14,935 nucleotides of DNA from Roseburia_C sp051879315 (GCA_051879315.1 JBJELW010000079.1:1-14935); one strand, 5' to 3'; counted from the first letter of the stretch, positions 1 to 5,921 are shown. Notes: generated from the letters alone by a model not told the origin. Made by a program: numbers and translations.

Positions 1-318
1 CATACGGGGAAAAACAGAAAAACCGGGATATCCCCGTAAAATTAAGCTGCACCTTAGGGAATCTCCTATAACCAAAATTCGCCCCCAACAATTCCCAGCC
101 CAACGCCCCGACAAACCCCAATTTGCAGGGGCTTGGGCTCCATCTCAACTCTACGAGAACATCAATACGGTCTATCCTGATTTGCCAAATGATACAGTAG
201 AAAGGTATTTCTCCCCTATAATAGCAACGGAAACGTTTTGGGGAAGAGAAAACAAGGAAAAAAGCAACGAATTTCTTCCCTATTGAGCCTGAAACAAGAC
301 CATAGGGGAGAGACACTC
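1..318. other. Non-coding left-edge region with short repeats
   Basis: I see no credible gene here on either strand. The stretch contains several short repeats. ATTTCTCCCCTAT (207-219) recurs as ATTTCTTCCCTAT (271-283). AGCAACG occurs at 223-229 and 263-269. TCTCCCCTAT (210-219) is inverted as ATAGGGGAGA (302-311). ACGGGGA (4-10) pairs with TCCCCGT (31-37). AGCCCAA plus GCCCC (97-109) pairs with GGGGC plus TTGGGCT (128-139) around a single bulged C. None is followed by a T-run, so they do not look like terminators. The stretch could be a remnant or an untranslated RNA; nothing decides between these. Confidence 0.4.
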
Positions 319-381
319 CTACGCCATGCGCCACTTCGATTCCGCTGCGCTGCATCTCAGTGGACGGCTGGCGCCGTATAA
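319..381. repeat. Structured repeat, copy 1
   Basis: First of two related copies. It begins CTACGCC, continues into a block starting CGATT at 337, and ends in a hairpin with stem ACGGC/GCCGT around the loop TGGC (365-378). From 337 the 45 bases align without gaps to 418-462. The hairpin stem differs from copy 2 at two base pairs, and both partners change each time. It resembles a dispersed palindromic intergenic element; the family is not recognised. Confidence 0.6.
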
Positions 382-401
382 AATGAAAAAAACAAACGCG
401 G

Positions 402-462
402 CTACGCCGAGCCAGCTCGATTGCGCTACGCTGCATCTCGCTGTTGGGCTGGCGCCCAATAA
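402..462. repeat. Structured repeat, copy 2
   Basis: Second copy of the element at 319-381. It starts with the same CTACGCC, has a two-base-shorter spacer before CGATT (418), and ends in a hairpin TTGGGC/GCCCAA around the same TGGC loop (445-460). Both copies are followed by an A-rich stretch, so neither is a terminator on the plus strand. An open frame at 326-559 that spans both copies has no recognisable protein and runs into the rubrerythrin terminator, so it is not taken as a gene. Confidence 0.6.
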
Positions 463-471
463 GTCTAAAAT

Positions 472-513
472 AAAAACTGGCCGGAAGTGCATAAATGCCC
501 TCCAGCCAGTTTT
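472..513 (-). terminator. Terminator downstream of rubrerythrin
   Basis: Read on the minus strand, a long imperfect hairpin starts with AAAACTGGC (513-505) and closes with GCCAGTTTT (481-473). The inner stem continues with wobble pairs up to a GCAT-TT-ATGC tip. A T-rich tail follows on the minus strand (complement of 462-476). It lies about 25 bp beyond the rubrerythrin stop codon. Because it is flanked by A and T runs on both sides, it may also work in the other direction. Confidence 0.85.
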
Positions 514-538
514 ATTTTATCCTTACTCGGCTTGTAGC

Positions 539-1081
539 TTAGCCAAAGTATCTCTTTAACAGACCAGCAAATGCTTTGCCGTGGCGAGCCTCGTCACGAG
601 CCATCTCATGTACGGTGTCATGGATTGCGTCAAGGTTCTGCTCCTTAGCCTTCTTAGCTAAAGCAACCTTACCAGCGGTAGCGCCATTCTCAGCTTCTAC
701 TCTCATCTGAAGGTTCTTCTTGGTGGAATCGGTAACAACCTCACCTAATAACTCAGCAAACTTTGCAGCATGCTCTGCCTCTTCGTAAGCAGCCTTCTCA
801 TAGTAAAGGCCAATCTCCGGATAACCCTCTCTGTGAGCAACACGTGCCATTGCCAGGTACATACCAACCTCGCTGCACTCACCCTCGAAGTTTGATCTTA
901 AGTCAGCGATGATATCCTCAGAAACGCCCTTAGCAACGCCTACTACATGCTCAGCAGCCCATGTCATCTCGCCGCTCTGCTCCATAAACTTCTCAGCAGG
1001 TGCCTTACAAATAGGACAAAACTCCGGTGCTGCGTCTCCCTCGTGGATATACCCACATACTGTACATACAAATTTCTTCAT
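539..1081 (-). CDS. rbr: Reverse rubrerythrin (peroxide-scavenging diiron protein)
   Basis: 180 residues. The N-terminal rubredoxin-like iron site has C6-x2-C9 and C22-x2-C25. A four-helix ferritin-like domain follows, with diiron ligands in EGE (66-68), EEAEH (100-104), E131 and ARDEARH (161-167). Having the rubredoxin part first is the domain order of reverse rubrerythrins, which in Clostridium acetobutylicum act as NADH-linked peroxide and oxygen reductases and belong to the PerR regulon. The protein is expected to be cytosolic, taking electrons from NADH through a separate oxidoreductase. The ATG at 1081 follows an AGGAAAGAAAGG purine stretch. The gene lies downstream of perR on the same strand but appears to have its own promoter with two palindromic operators (1120-1136, 1153-1169). 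Its length and all metal ligands look intact. Confidence 0.95.
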   Translation of the reverse strand: MKKFVCTVCGYIHEGDAAPEFCPICKAPAEKFMEQSGEMTWAAEHVVGVAKGVSEDIIADLRSNFEGECSEVGMYLAMARVAHREGYPEIGLYYEKAAYEEAEHAAKFAELLGEVVTDSTKKNLQMRVEAENGATAGKVALAKKAKEQNLDAIHDTVHEMARDEARHGKAFAGLLKRYFG

Positions 1082-1119
1082 TTTTTTATTCCTTTCTTTC
1101 CTTGAATTTATTTTTAAAA

Positions 1120-1136
1120 TCAGTAATTGTTACTGA
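1120..1136 (-). promoter_or_regulatory. Palindromic operator candidate 1 upstream of rbr
   Basis: TCAGTAA-TTG-TTACTGA is a perfect 7-3-7 inverted repeat between the rbr start codon and the putative rbr -10. One half (TTACTGA, 1591-1597 on the plus strand) recurs just downstream of the perR -10. This suggests a shared regulator, possibly PerR itself. The position is consistent with repression by road-block or of the transcription start. Confidence 0.5.
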
Positions 1137-1140
1137 AATT

Positions 1141-1169
1141 AAATTAACACATTTGATAATTATTATCAA
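1141..1169 (-). promoter_or_regulatory. rbr promoter overlapping a Fur/PerR-type box
   Basis: The 17 bp perfect palindrome TTGATAATTATTATCAA (1153-1169) contains the 7-1-7 Fur box TGATAATNATTATCA exactly. On the minus strand its first six bases also give a -35 of TTGATA (1169-1164), followed after 17 bp by TAATTT (1146-1141) as a weak -10. A bound Fur-family repressor would cover the -35. The operator call is strong; the -10 is tentative. Confidence 0.75.
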
Positions 1170-1175
1170 TACATT

Positions 1176-1562
1176 TTATGCATTTTTCTCCATACAATTC
1201 GGACAAGTGCCATAAAAGTATGCCATATGGCCTGTGATTTCTCCTGCAAAGTCATGAGATGCCAAAAGATTGATATGGTCCATGGGTTCCATGGTCAAAT
1301 CCGTTACACTGCCACATTTTTCACAGAAGAAGTGGTAGTGCGGATCAGTGCGGAAATCAAAGCGGTCCGGACCATGCATGGAAGATATTTTTTGAATTTC
1401 TCCGATATCAGACAGAAGCGCCAGATTACGGTATACGGTGCCCAGACTGATGTTAGGATACTCCTGCCGGACATTCTGATAAACTGTCTCGGCGGTGGGA
1501 TGGTCATAGCGTGTAGCAAGAAAGGCCTTGATGGAGTCTCTTTGACGACTGTGCTTTAACAT
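1176..1562 (-). CDS. perR: Peroxide-responsive repressor PerR (Fur family)
   Basis: 128 residues from the ATG at 1562, which follows a strong GGGAGGTGAGG ribosome site; the 26-residue upstream extension is rejected. A winged-helix DNA-binding domain (about 1-70, including HPTAETVY and GTVYRNL) precedes a metal-binding dimerisation domain. With a constant offset of 16, every metal ligand of Bacillus subtilis PerR is present. The regulatory site is H21, D69, H75, H77 and D88 (H37, D85, H91, H93 and D104 in B. subtilis). The structural zinc site is C80, C83, C120 and C123. Asp at the 104-equivalent position is the usual mark of PerR; Fur and Zur have Glu. PerR senses peroxide by metal-catalysed oxidation of its histidines, releasing peroxide-defence genes. 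It sits directly upstream of rubrerythrin, a typical target. Confidence 0.92.
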   Translation of the reverse strand: MLKHSRQRDSIKAFLATRYDHPTAETVYQNVRQEYPNISLGTVYRNLALLSDIGEIQKISSMHGPDRFDFRTDPHYHFFCEKCGSVTDLTMEPMDHINLLASHDFAGEITGHMAYFYGTCPNCMEKNA

Positions 1563-1590
1563 ATCCTCACCTCCCAAAAAATGAAAATGA

Positions 1591-1631
1591 TTACTGATTT
1601 CACTATAGGTTATGGATGCGGAGTAAGTCAA
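1591..1631 (-). promoter_or_regulatory. perR promoter with possible autoregulatory half-site
   Basis: On the minus strand TTGACT (1631-1626), an 18 bp spacer and TATAGT (1607-1602) form a good sigma-A-type promoter. Directly downstream, TCAGTAATCATTTTCA (1597-1582) shares its first seven bases with the operator at 1120-1136. This suggests autoregulation, as seen for perR in other Firmicutes. Confidence 0.75.
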
Positions 1632-1663
1632 GCCTAACATCGGTGGATGAAATGGAAAATTTA

Positions 1664-1692
1664 TTCACACTCCTTTTTATTTATCATACACT
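1664..1692 (+). promoter_or_regulatory. Promoter for the gene at 1743
   Basis: TTCACA (1664-1669), a 17 bp spacer and TACACT (1687-1692) form a reasonable sigma-A-type promoter. It would leave a leader of about 43 nt. It is divergent from the perR promoter 33 bp away. Confidence 0.55.
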
Positions 1693-1742
1693 TCTTTTTT
1701 CCTGCATATCATGTCTAAGAACAATTGGATCGCAGGTGTACT

Positions 1743-2648
1743 ATGGCGGATATTACACGTTTTGTAACTTATCTTTATTATTATGATGGAAATCAGAAGA
1801 AATATAATGCCGGATTTGCGAAAGTGGAAGTTCGGGGTGGGCAATGCCGCATTGAACTGCACATCAAGGCATCCCTTTCGCCGGGAACATTGATTCCCAT
1901 TTGTCTGTTTACCAGAGCAGAGGATGTGATCTGGGCAGTGGAAGTGGGAAAAATGCATGCCGGCCAGATGTCTGGAGATTTCAAGACGATTATAAAAGCT
2001 GACCAGGTGGGAAATTCCCCCTATTCCATTCAGGACATGAAGGGGATTGTGGTTCCCGTAGACAGCCGGCAGATGTATGCCAGTCAGTGGGATGATGAGG
2101 TGATACGCCGGGAAAATATCCGGTTTTATCAGGAACCATCAGAAGAAGAGACAGAGAAAGAAAAGGAATATTCTTCGGAAATGCAGGGGAGAGAGGAACT
2201 GGAAAAACAGCAGGAATCGCAGCCTGAAGTAGAGCGGAGTATTGAACAGTCGCCGGATATCCAGGCACAGGAGCTGAACGAAGAAGAACAGGAAGTGTCT
2301 TTGTGGGAAGCATGGAAGGCTATGAAACAGAATAGGCCGCTGATCCATCCGGTGGAGGGAAAAAATATGACCTGTATTCAGATGGAATTGAAGGACTTTA
2401 AGAATCTGCCCAAGCGTTTCCGGCAGTTTGGCAATAACAGTTTCCTGTTACATGGATTTCTTAATTATCGCTTTGTATTGTTCGGAGAATATGATACAGA
2501 ACAGGGAAAGCGGCTGATGCTGGGTGTGCCCGGGGTGTTGCAGGGACAGGAAAAGATTTTGGCAGCTATTTTTGGGTTCCCGCTATTCGTGACGGAGAAG
2601 GGAAACGGAGATCAGTTCGGTTACTGGTGTCATCTCATGGACGAATAA
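1743..2648 (+). CDS. Uncharacterised two-domain protein (DUF6128-like)
   Basis: 301 residues from the ATG at 1743, which has AGGTG five bases upstream. An alternative TTG start at 1725 adds six residues and lacks a ribosome site. There is no signal peptide or membrane segment, so it should be cytosolic. Three parts are visible. A predicted beta-rich N-terminal domain (about 1-125) starts MADITRFVTYLYYYDG. An acidic, low-complexity Glu/Gln linker spans about 131-185. A hydrophobic, aromatic-rich C-terminal domain (about 205-301) contains NNSFLLHGFLNYR and FGYWCHLMDE. From memory the C-terminal part resembles DUF6128, found mainly in Lachnospiraceae; this was not searched. No function is known to me. 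The end overlaps the convergent acetyltransferase gene by 14 bp. Confidence 0.75.
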   Translation: MADITRFVTYLYYYDGNQKKYNAGFAKVEVRGGQCRIELHIKASLSPGTLIPICLFTRAEDVIWAVEVGKMHAGQMSGDFKTIIKADQVGNSPYSIQDMKGIVVPVDSRQMYASQWDDEVIRRENIRFYQEPSEEETEKEKEYSSEMQGREELEKQQESQPEVERSIEQSPDIQAQELNEEEQEVSLWEAWKAMKQNRPLIHPVEGKNMTCIQMELKDFKNLPKRFRQFGNNSFLLHGFLNYRFVLFGEYDTEQGKRLMLGVPGVLQGQEKILAAIFGFPLFVTEKGNGDQFGYWCHLMDE

Positions 2649-3180
2649 GGGCGTAGCGGAGATGATCTTCCCACTGTCCGCAGACCAGGGCGCTTTGTCG
2701 GGCAACGCCCTCCCGGACAAAGCCTAAGGCTTCCAGCAGATGAATGGAGGAGGTGTTTTCCGGCATGACGTTGGCCTGGATGCGGTGAAGATTCTGTTCA
2801 TAGAACATCAGGTCAATGGTACGCTCCAGAGTTTCAAAAGCGTAGCCGTGATGCCAGTATCTGTGGTCAAACTTGTATCCGGTTTCGCAGGAAAAAAAAG
2901 CAGCGCGTTTGATATCGCGATAGCAGACTGTCCCGATAATCTGGTCCGGATGCCCTTTCAAAAAGGCATAATAGCGAAACAGGGATGACTGAATGGCCAG
3001 ATTGTATTCGCATTGTAAAACGTTTTTCTGATATTCTAAGGTATAGAAATTTTCCGGGCGGGAAGGCTCGTATTTCTCGAAGTAGCCCAGATTATTCAGT
3101 TGAAAGTTCAAAACTTTTTCCGCTTCCGAAGGATCCAGGATGCGTAGAAAAAGACGATTGGTTTCGTATTGAAATCGCAT
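2635..3180 (-). CDS. GNAT N-acetyltransferase, RimJ/RimL type
   Basis: 181 residues from the ATG at 3180, which follows an AGGGG ribosome site; a 38-residue upstream extension is rejected because the promoter lies inside it. The N-terminal ETNRLFLRIL (6-15) is typical of RimJ/RimL-like GNAT enzymes. A central strand, IIGTVCYRDI, precedes the acetyl-CoA-binding region around YWHHGYAFETLERTIDLMF, where the usual Q/RxxGxA/G loop is present as HHGYA. The C-terminal half has the conserved NTSSIHLLEALGF. Such enzymes use acetyl-CoA to acetylate protein N-termini, ribosomal proteins or small amines; the substrate cannot be read from the sequence. It is divergent from tadA and convergent with the gene at 1743. 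Confidence 0.88.
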   Translation of the reverse strand: MRFQYETNRLFLRILDPSEAEKVLNFQLNNLGYFEKYEPSRPENFYTLEYQKNVLQCEYNLAIQSSLFRYYAFLKGHPDQIIGTVCYRDIKRAAFFSCETGYKFDHRYWHHGYAFETLERTIDLMFYEQNLHRIQANVMPENTSSIHLLEALGFVREGVARQSALVCGQWEDHLRYALIRP

Positions 3181-3192
3181 GGAAATCCCCTT

Positions 3193-3222
3193 TTGTGTGA
3201 TGCATAAATGTGCTACTATTAT
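3193..3222 (+). promoter_or_regulatory. tadA promoter region
   Basis: Two readings are possible. TTGTGT (3193-3198) with an 18 bp spacer leads to TATTAT (3217-3222). Alternatively an extended -10, TGC-TACTAT (3211-3219), works with a poor -35. Either gives a leader of about 20-25 nt before the AGGAGG ribosome site. It shares bases with the minus-strand promoter. Confidence 0.45.
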
Positions 3223-3247
3223 AGCAGGATTTTTTGGCAGGAGGCAA
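3218..3247 (-). promoter_or_regulatory. GNAT gene promoter, extended -10
   Basis: On the minus strand TTGCCT (3247-3242), an 18 bp spacer and TGC-TATAAT (3226-3218) form an extended -10 promoter with a consensus hexamer. The -35 lies within the tadA ribosome site. Confidence 0.6.
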
Positions 3248-3248
3248 T

Positions 3249-3749
3249 ATGGACGAGCAGATAAAATATATGAGAGCGGCAATGCGGGAGGCAAGAAAGG
3301 CAGAGAAGCTGATGGAAGTGCCCATTGGATGCGTAATTGTGCAGGATGGGAAAATTATTGCCCGGGGATATAACCGACGCAAAATTGACAAAAATACTCT
3401 GGCTCATGCGGAACTGCAGGCAATTCGGAAAGCTTCGAAACGCACCGGGGATTGGCGGTTGGAGGACTGTACCATGTATGTGACGCTGGAACCATGCCAG
3501 ATGTGTGCCGGTGCCATTGTGCAGGCCCGTATGAAAAAGGTTGTGATTGCCAGCATGAACCCCAAGGCAGGCTGTGCAGGGTCCATCATGAATCTGCTGC
3601 AGGTGCCGGCCTTTAATCATCAGGTGGAAGTGGAGTATGGTGTGCTTCAGGAGGAGTGTTCCGCTATGCTTTCAGATTTTTTTAAACGACTTCGGGAGAA
3701 AGTAAAACAGGAGAAACAGGAAGAGAAACAGGAAGAGAAACAGGAGTGA
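3249..3749 (+). CDS. tadA: tRNA-specific adenosine deaminase TadA
   Basis: 166 residues from the ATG at 3249, preceded by GGCAGGAGG (3236-3244); a TTG start five codons earlier would place the ribosome site inside the gene. TadA converts A34 to inosine in the anticodon of tRNA-Arg(ACG), allowing it to read three codons. The zinc deaminase signature is complete: H53-A-E55 with E55 as proton shuttle, and P82-C83-x2-C86 supplying the other zinc ligands. GCVIV and RGYNRR near the start are also family-typical. The core ends near residue 152. The tail after it is a charged Lys-Gln-Glu repeat encoded by a 12 bp tandem repeat (3711-3746), absent from typical TadA and probably dispensable. The SRP RNA promoter starts 7 bp after the stop codon. 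In Bacillus subtilis tadA also sits just upstream of the SRP RNA gene. Confidence 0.95.
   Translation: MDEQIKYMRAAMREARKAEKLMEVPIGCVIVQDGKIIARGYNRRKIDKNTLAHAELQAIRKASKRTGDWRLEDCTMYVTLEPCQMCAGAIVQARMKKVVIASMNPKAGCAGSIMNLLQVPAFNHQVEVEYGVLQEECSAMLSDFFKRLREKVKQEKQEEKQEEKQE
3711..3746 (+). repeat. Three tandem 12 bp repeats in the tadA tail
   Basis: GAGAAACAGGAA occurs three times in direct succession (3711-3722, 3723-3734, 3735-3746, the last ending in G). It encodes repeated Glu-Lys-Gln-Glu. The unit is a multiple of three, so changes in copy number would keep the frame and only lengthen or shorten the C-terminus. Confidence 0.9.
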
Positions 3750-3756
3750 CCACCCC

Positions 3757-3786
3757 TTGACAATGTAGGTTTGTATGCGATATACT
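3757..3786 (+). promoter_or_regulatory. SRP RNA promoter
   Basis: Consensus TTGACA (3757-3762), an 18 bp spacer and TATACT (3781-3786) place the start near 3792-3794. That coincides with the 5' strand of the closing helix of the RNA. Confidence 0.88.
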
Positions 3787-3792
3787 TTAATC

Positions 3793-4057
3793 TCCGAGCA
3801 GCCGGGGAGGTGGCGGAGCCCTGTACCAGCAATCCGCCTTAGCTGGGGTGATATCCTGCCTCGGGTTTGATACTGCAAAGCAGCCCTTGATAAGTGGCGT
3901 TGATGTCCGGGTCTTACGCGACGGGAATCCACGAACCGGGTCAGGTCAGGAATGGAGCAGCCCTAAGAGGAAGCTCCCGGGTGTTGTGAGGGCGCCTGGG
4001 CTGAGTTAACTGTCAAGGTAACGTTTGTGGCTGGAATTCAAAGCGGGATGCTCGGTT
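3793..4057 (+). ncRNA. ffs: Signal recognition particle RNA, large bacterial type
   Basis: About 265 nt. The S domain is clear: GTCAGG then AGGAA and GGAGCAGCC around 3938-3962 match the conserved SRP helix 8 with its GGAA tetraloop, here closed by an A-U pair, where E. coli has C-G. The Alu domain is present at the 5' side (GGGGAGGTGGCGG, then CCCTGTACCAGCAATCCGCC), which marks the long Bacillus/Clostridia form instead of the short 4.5S type. The ends pair as CCGAGCA (3794-3800) with TGCTCGG (4049-4055), fixing the extent to within a few bases. The RNA binds Ffh and targets nascent membrane and secreted proteins to FtsY and the Sec channel. A short T-run after the closing helix may serve for termination. 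Confidence 0.95.
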
Positions 4058-4067
4058 TAAAAAGAGG

Positions 4068-4096
4068 TTGATTTTTCCGCGCAAACACTTTATAAT
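4068..4096 (+). promoter_or_regulatory. tRNA-Ile promoter
   Basis: TTGATT (4068-4073), a 17 bp spacer and a perfect TATAAT (4091-4096) sit 26 bp before the mature tRNA. This indicates that the tRNA is transcribed independently of the SRP RNA. Confidence 0.8.
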
Positions 4097-4122
4097 GACA
4101 AAGGTTGTTACGTGAGATATGG

Positions 4123-4196
<74 letters not shown>

Positions 4197-4203
4197 TACT
4201 GAG

Positions 4204-4235
4204 ATAGGAATTCTGCATTGCAGGATTCCTATTTT
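4204..4235 (+). terminator. Terminator after tRNA-Ile
   Basis: ATAGGAAT pairs with ATTCCTAT, with an inner CTG/CAG extension through a T-G wobble, followed by TTTT (4232-4235). It lies 7 bp after the tRNA. Confidence 0.85.
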
Positions 4236-4257
4236 GCTGTAGCAGCGAGGAAAATGG

Positions 4258-4286
4258 TTATTGTACTTGCACGAAGGAATTAGAGT
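4258..4286 (+). promoter_or_regulatory. Possible pepD promoter
   Basis: TTATTG (4258-4263), a 17 bp spacer and TAGAGT (4281-4286) give a weak sigma-A-type match between the tRNA terminator and the pepD ribosome site. It is the best candidate in this gap. Confidence 0.35.
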
Positions 4287-4309
4287 GAATACGGAAGGAG
4301 AGTACAGCT

Positions 4310-5752
4310 ATGGGTGTCTTATCACATCTTAAACCGGAACGGGTATTCCACTATTTTGAGGAGATCTGCGGGATTCCGCACGGCTCCTACAAGGAACAGC
4401 GTATCAGTGATTATCTGGTCAGCTTTGCAAAGGAGCATCAGCTGGAATATTGGCAGGATGATTTGTACAATGTAATTATTGTAAAGGAAGCAGCTCCCGG
4501 ATACGAGACGGTAGATCCTATCATTTTGCAGGGCCATATGGATATGGTATGTGAAAAGGAGTCTGACTGTAACATCGATTTTGACAGGGATGGCCTGAAA
4601 TTGTTGGTGGATGGTGATTATGTGAAAGCGCAGGGTACCACCTTGGGAGGAGACGACGGCATTGCAGTGGCCTATGCCCTGGCCATTCTGGAAGCACAGG
4701 ATATTCCCCACCCCAGACTGGAATTTGTGTGTACCGTATGCGAGGAAGTTGGCATGGAAGGAGCTACAGGAATTGATGTTTCCATGCTGAAGGGGCACCG
4801 GCTGTTAAATCTTGATTCTGAGGAAGAGGGAATTTTTCTGGCTAGCTGCGCCGGAGGATGTACTGCGGAGTGCATTCTGCCTGTGAACCGGGGAAAAATT
4901 TCCGGGGAATTGCTTCGGATCCGGGTACTGGATCTTGTGGGAGGTCATTCGGGAACGGAGATTCATAAGGGTAGAGGAAATGCCTGTCTGCTTTTGCACC
5001 GTGTGCTGGTAGAACTGAATCGGCAGACGGGGATACGCCTGGTGTCCTTTGACGGTGGAAGCAAAGATAATGCCATCCCCCGGGAAGCGGAGGCGGTGGT
5101 GTGCGTGCAGCATGGTCAGGAGGCACAGCGATTGGTGGAGGAAACGGTCACAGAGATTACCGGAGAATACATTGCCACAGAACCTGCACTTCGGATTGTG
5201 ACGGAACGGATGAAAGGCGAAGACAGGGAAGCTTTGACAGTGGAGAGTACCGCATCTTTGCTGACCCTGCTTGCAGCACTCCCTAACGGGGTGCAGACCA
5301 TGAGCGCAGACATTCCGGGCCTGGTGGAAACCTCTCTGAATCTGGGTATCCTTTGCCTGGAGGAGAATGCCCTTCATCTGTTTTACTCCGTGCGAAGTTC
5401 TGTGGGCAGCGCCAAGGAGTATCTGCTTCACAGGATGGCAGTTGTAACGGAAAATATGGGCGGCAGAGTGCATTACACCGGGAAATATCCTGCATGGGAG
5501 TATCGCAGGGACTCTGTGTTCCGGGAAAAAATGATACAGATTTATCGGGAACTGTTCGGAACGGAACCGAAGGTGGAGGCTATTCATGCCGGGGTGGAGT
5601 GCGGTATATTGGCCGGGAAACTTCCGGATTTAGACTGCATTTCCATGGGACCGGACATTCTGGATGTTCATACCCCGGCGGAACGTCTTAGTATCTCATC
5701 CACAGAGCGTATGTGGCGTTTTATCCTGGCCGTTCTTGCAGACCGGGCGTAA
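4310..5752 (+). CDS. pepD: Aminoacyl-histidine dipeptidase (M20C peptidase, PepD)
   Basis: 480 residues, the usual length for PepD-type dipeptidases. The ATG at 4310 follows GGAAGGAGA. M20 metal-binding motifs are in order: GHMDM (75-79, H76 and D78), GGDDG (113-117, D115 bridging the two zincs), CEEVG (144-148, catalytic E145 and ligand E146), LNLDSEE (166-172, D169), and a C-terminal PDILDVHTP whose His is the last ligand. The inserted lid/dimerisation domain spans roughly 185-390 and starts around GGHSGTEIHKGRGNA. The enzyme hydrolyses dipeptides with broad specificity, including Xaa-His such as carnosine, in peptide catabolism. There is no signal peptide, so it is cytosolic. It is flanked by the tRNA terminator and the pfkA promoter and looks monocistronic, though no clear terminator follows it. 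Confidence 0.95.
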   Translation: MGVLSHLKPERVFHYFEEICGIPHGSYKEQRISDYLVSFAKEHQLEYWQDDLYNVIIVKEAAPGYETVDPIILQGHMDMVCEKESDCNIDFDRDGLKLLVDGDYVKAQGTTLGGDDGIAVAYALAILEAQDIPHPRLEFVCTVCEEVGMEGATGIDVSMLKGHRLLNLDSEEEGIFLASCAGGCTAECILPVNRGKISGELLRIRVLDLVGGHSGTEIHKGRGNACLLLHRVLVELNRQTGIRLVSFDGGSKDNAIPREAEAVVCVQHGQEAQRLVEETVTEITGEYIATEPALRIVTERMKGEDREALTVESTASLLTLLAALPNGVQTMSADIPGLVETSLNLGILCLEENALHLFYSVRSSVGSAKEYLLHRMAVVTENMGGRVHYTGKYPAWEYRRDSVFREKMIQIYRELFGTEPKVEAIHAGVECGILAGKLPDLDCISMGPDILDVHTPAERLSISSTERMWRFILAVLADRA

Positions 5753-5822
5753 AAAGTGCGGGGCGAATCATGTTTTGACGGACATATCTGGAAATATATG
5801 GATAAACTTATAAAAGAATAAC

Positions 5823-5851
5823 TTGTCCCCTTTGTAGAAATATATTATAAT
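5823..5851 (+). promoter_or_regulatory. pfkA operon promoter
   Basis: TTGTCC (5823-5828), a 17 bp spacer and a perfect TATAAT (5846-5851) give a leader of about 63 nt before pfkA. The leader has a small hairpin, GGTGTTC (5868-5874) with GGGCACC (5881-5887), including two G-T pairs. No known riboswitch is recognised. The promoter is probably the main one for the run of genes up to 11364. Confidence 0.8.
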
Positions 5852-5921
5852 ACACTCTGTATAAGTGGGTGTTCCTGTAAGGGCACCGATTGAAAAGATC
5901 ACACAGAAAGGGATACGGACC

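Noticed and set aside
97..139. Bulged GC-rich hairpin as an intrinsic terminator
   Set aside because: No T-run follows on either strand and the loop is 18 nt long.
326..559. A 77-codon open frame on the plus strand
   Set aside because: It runs through both repeat copies and the rubrerythrin terminator into the 3' end of rubrerythrin, has no ribosome site and resembles no protein.
1227..1559. Open frame antisense to perR
   Set aside because: It is a shadow of a well-supported gene and has no family features.
3711..3746. Short direct repeats as a CRISPR-like array
   Set aside because: Units are 12 bp, contiguous without spacers and inside a coding sequence.
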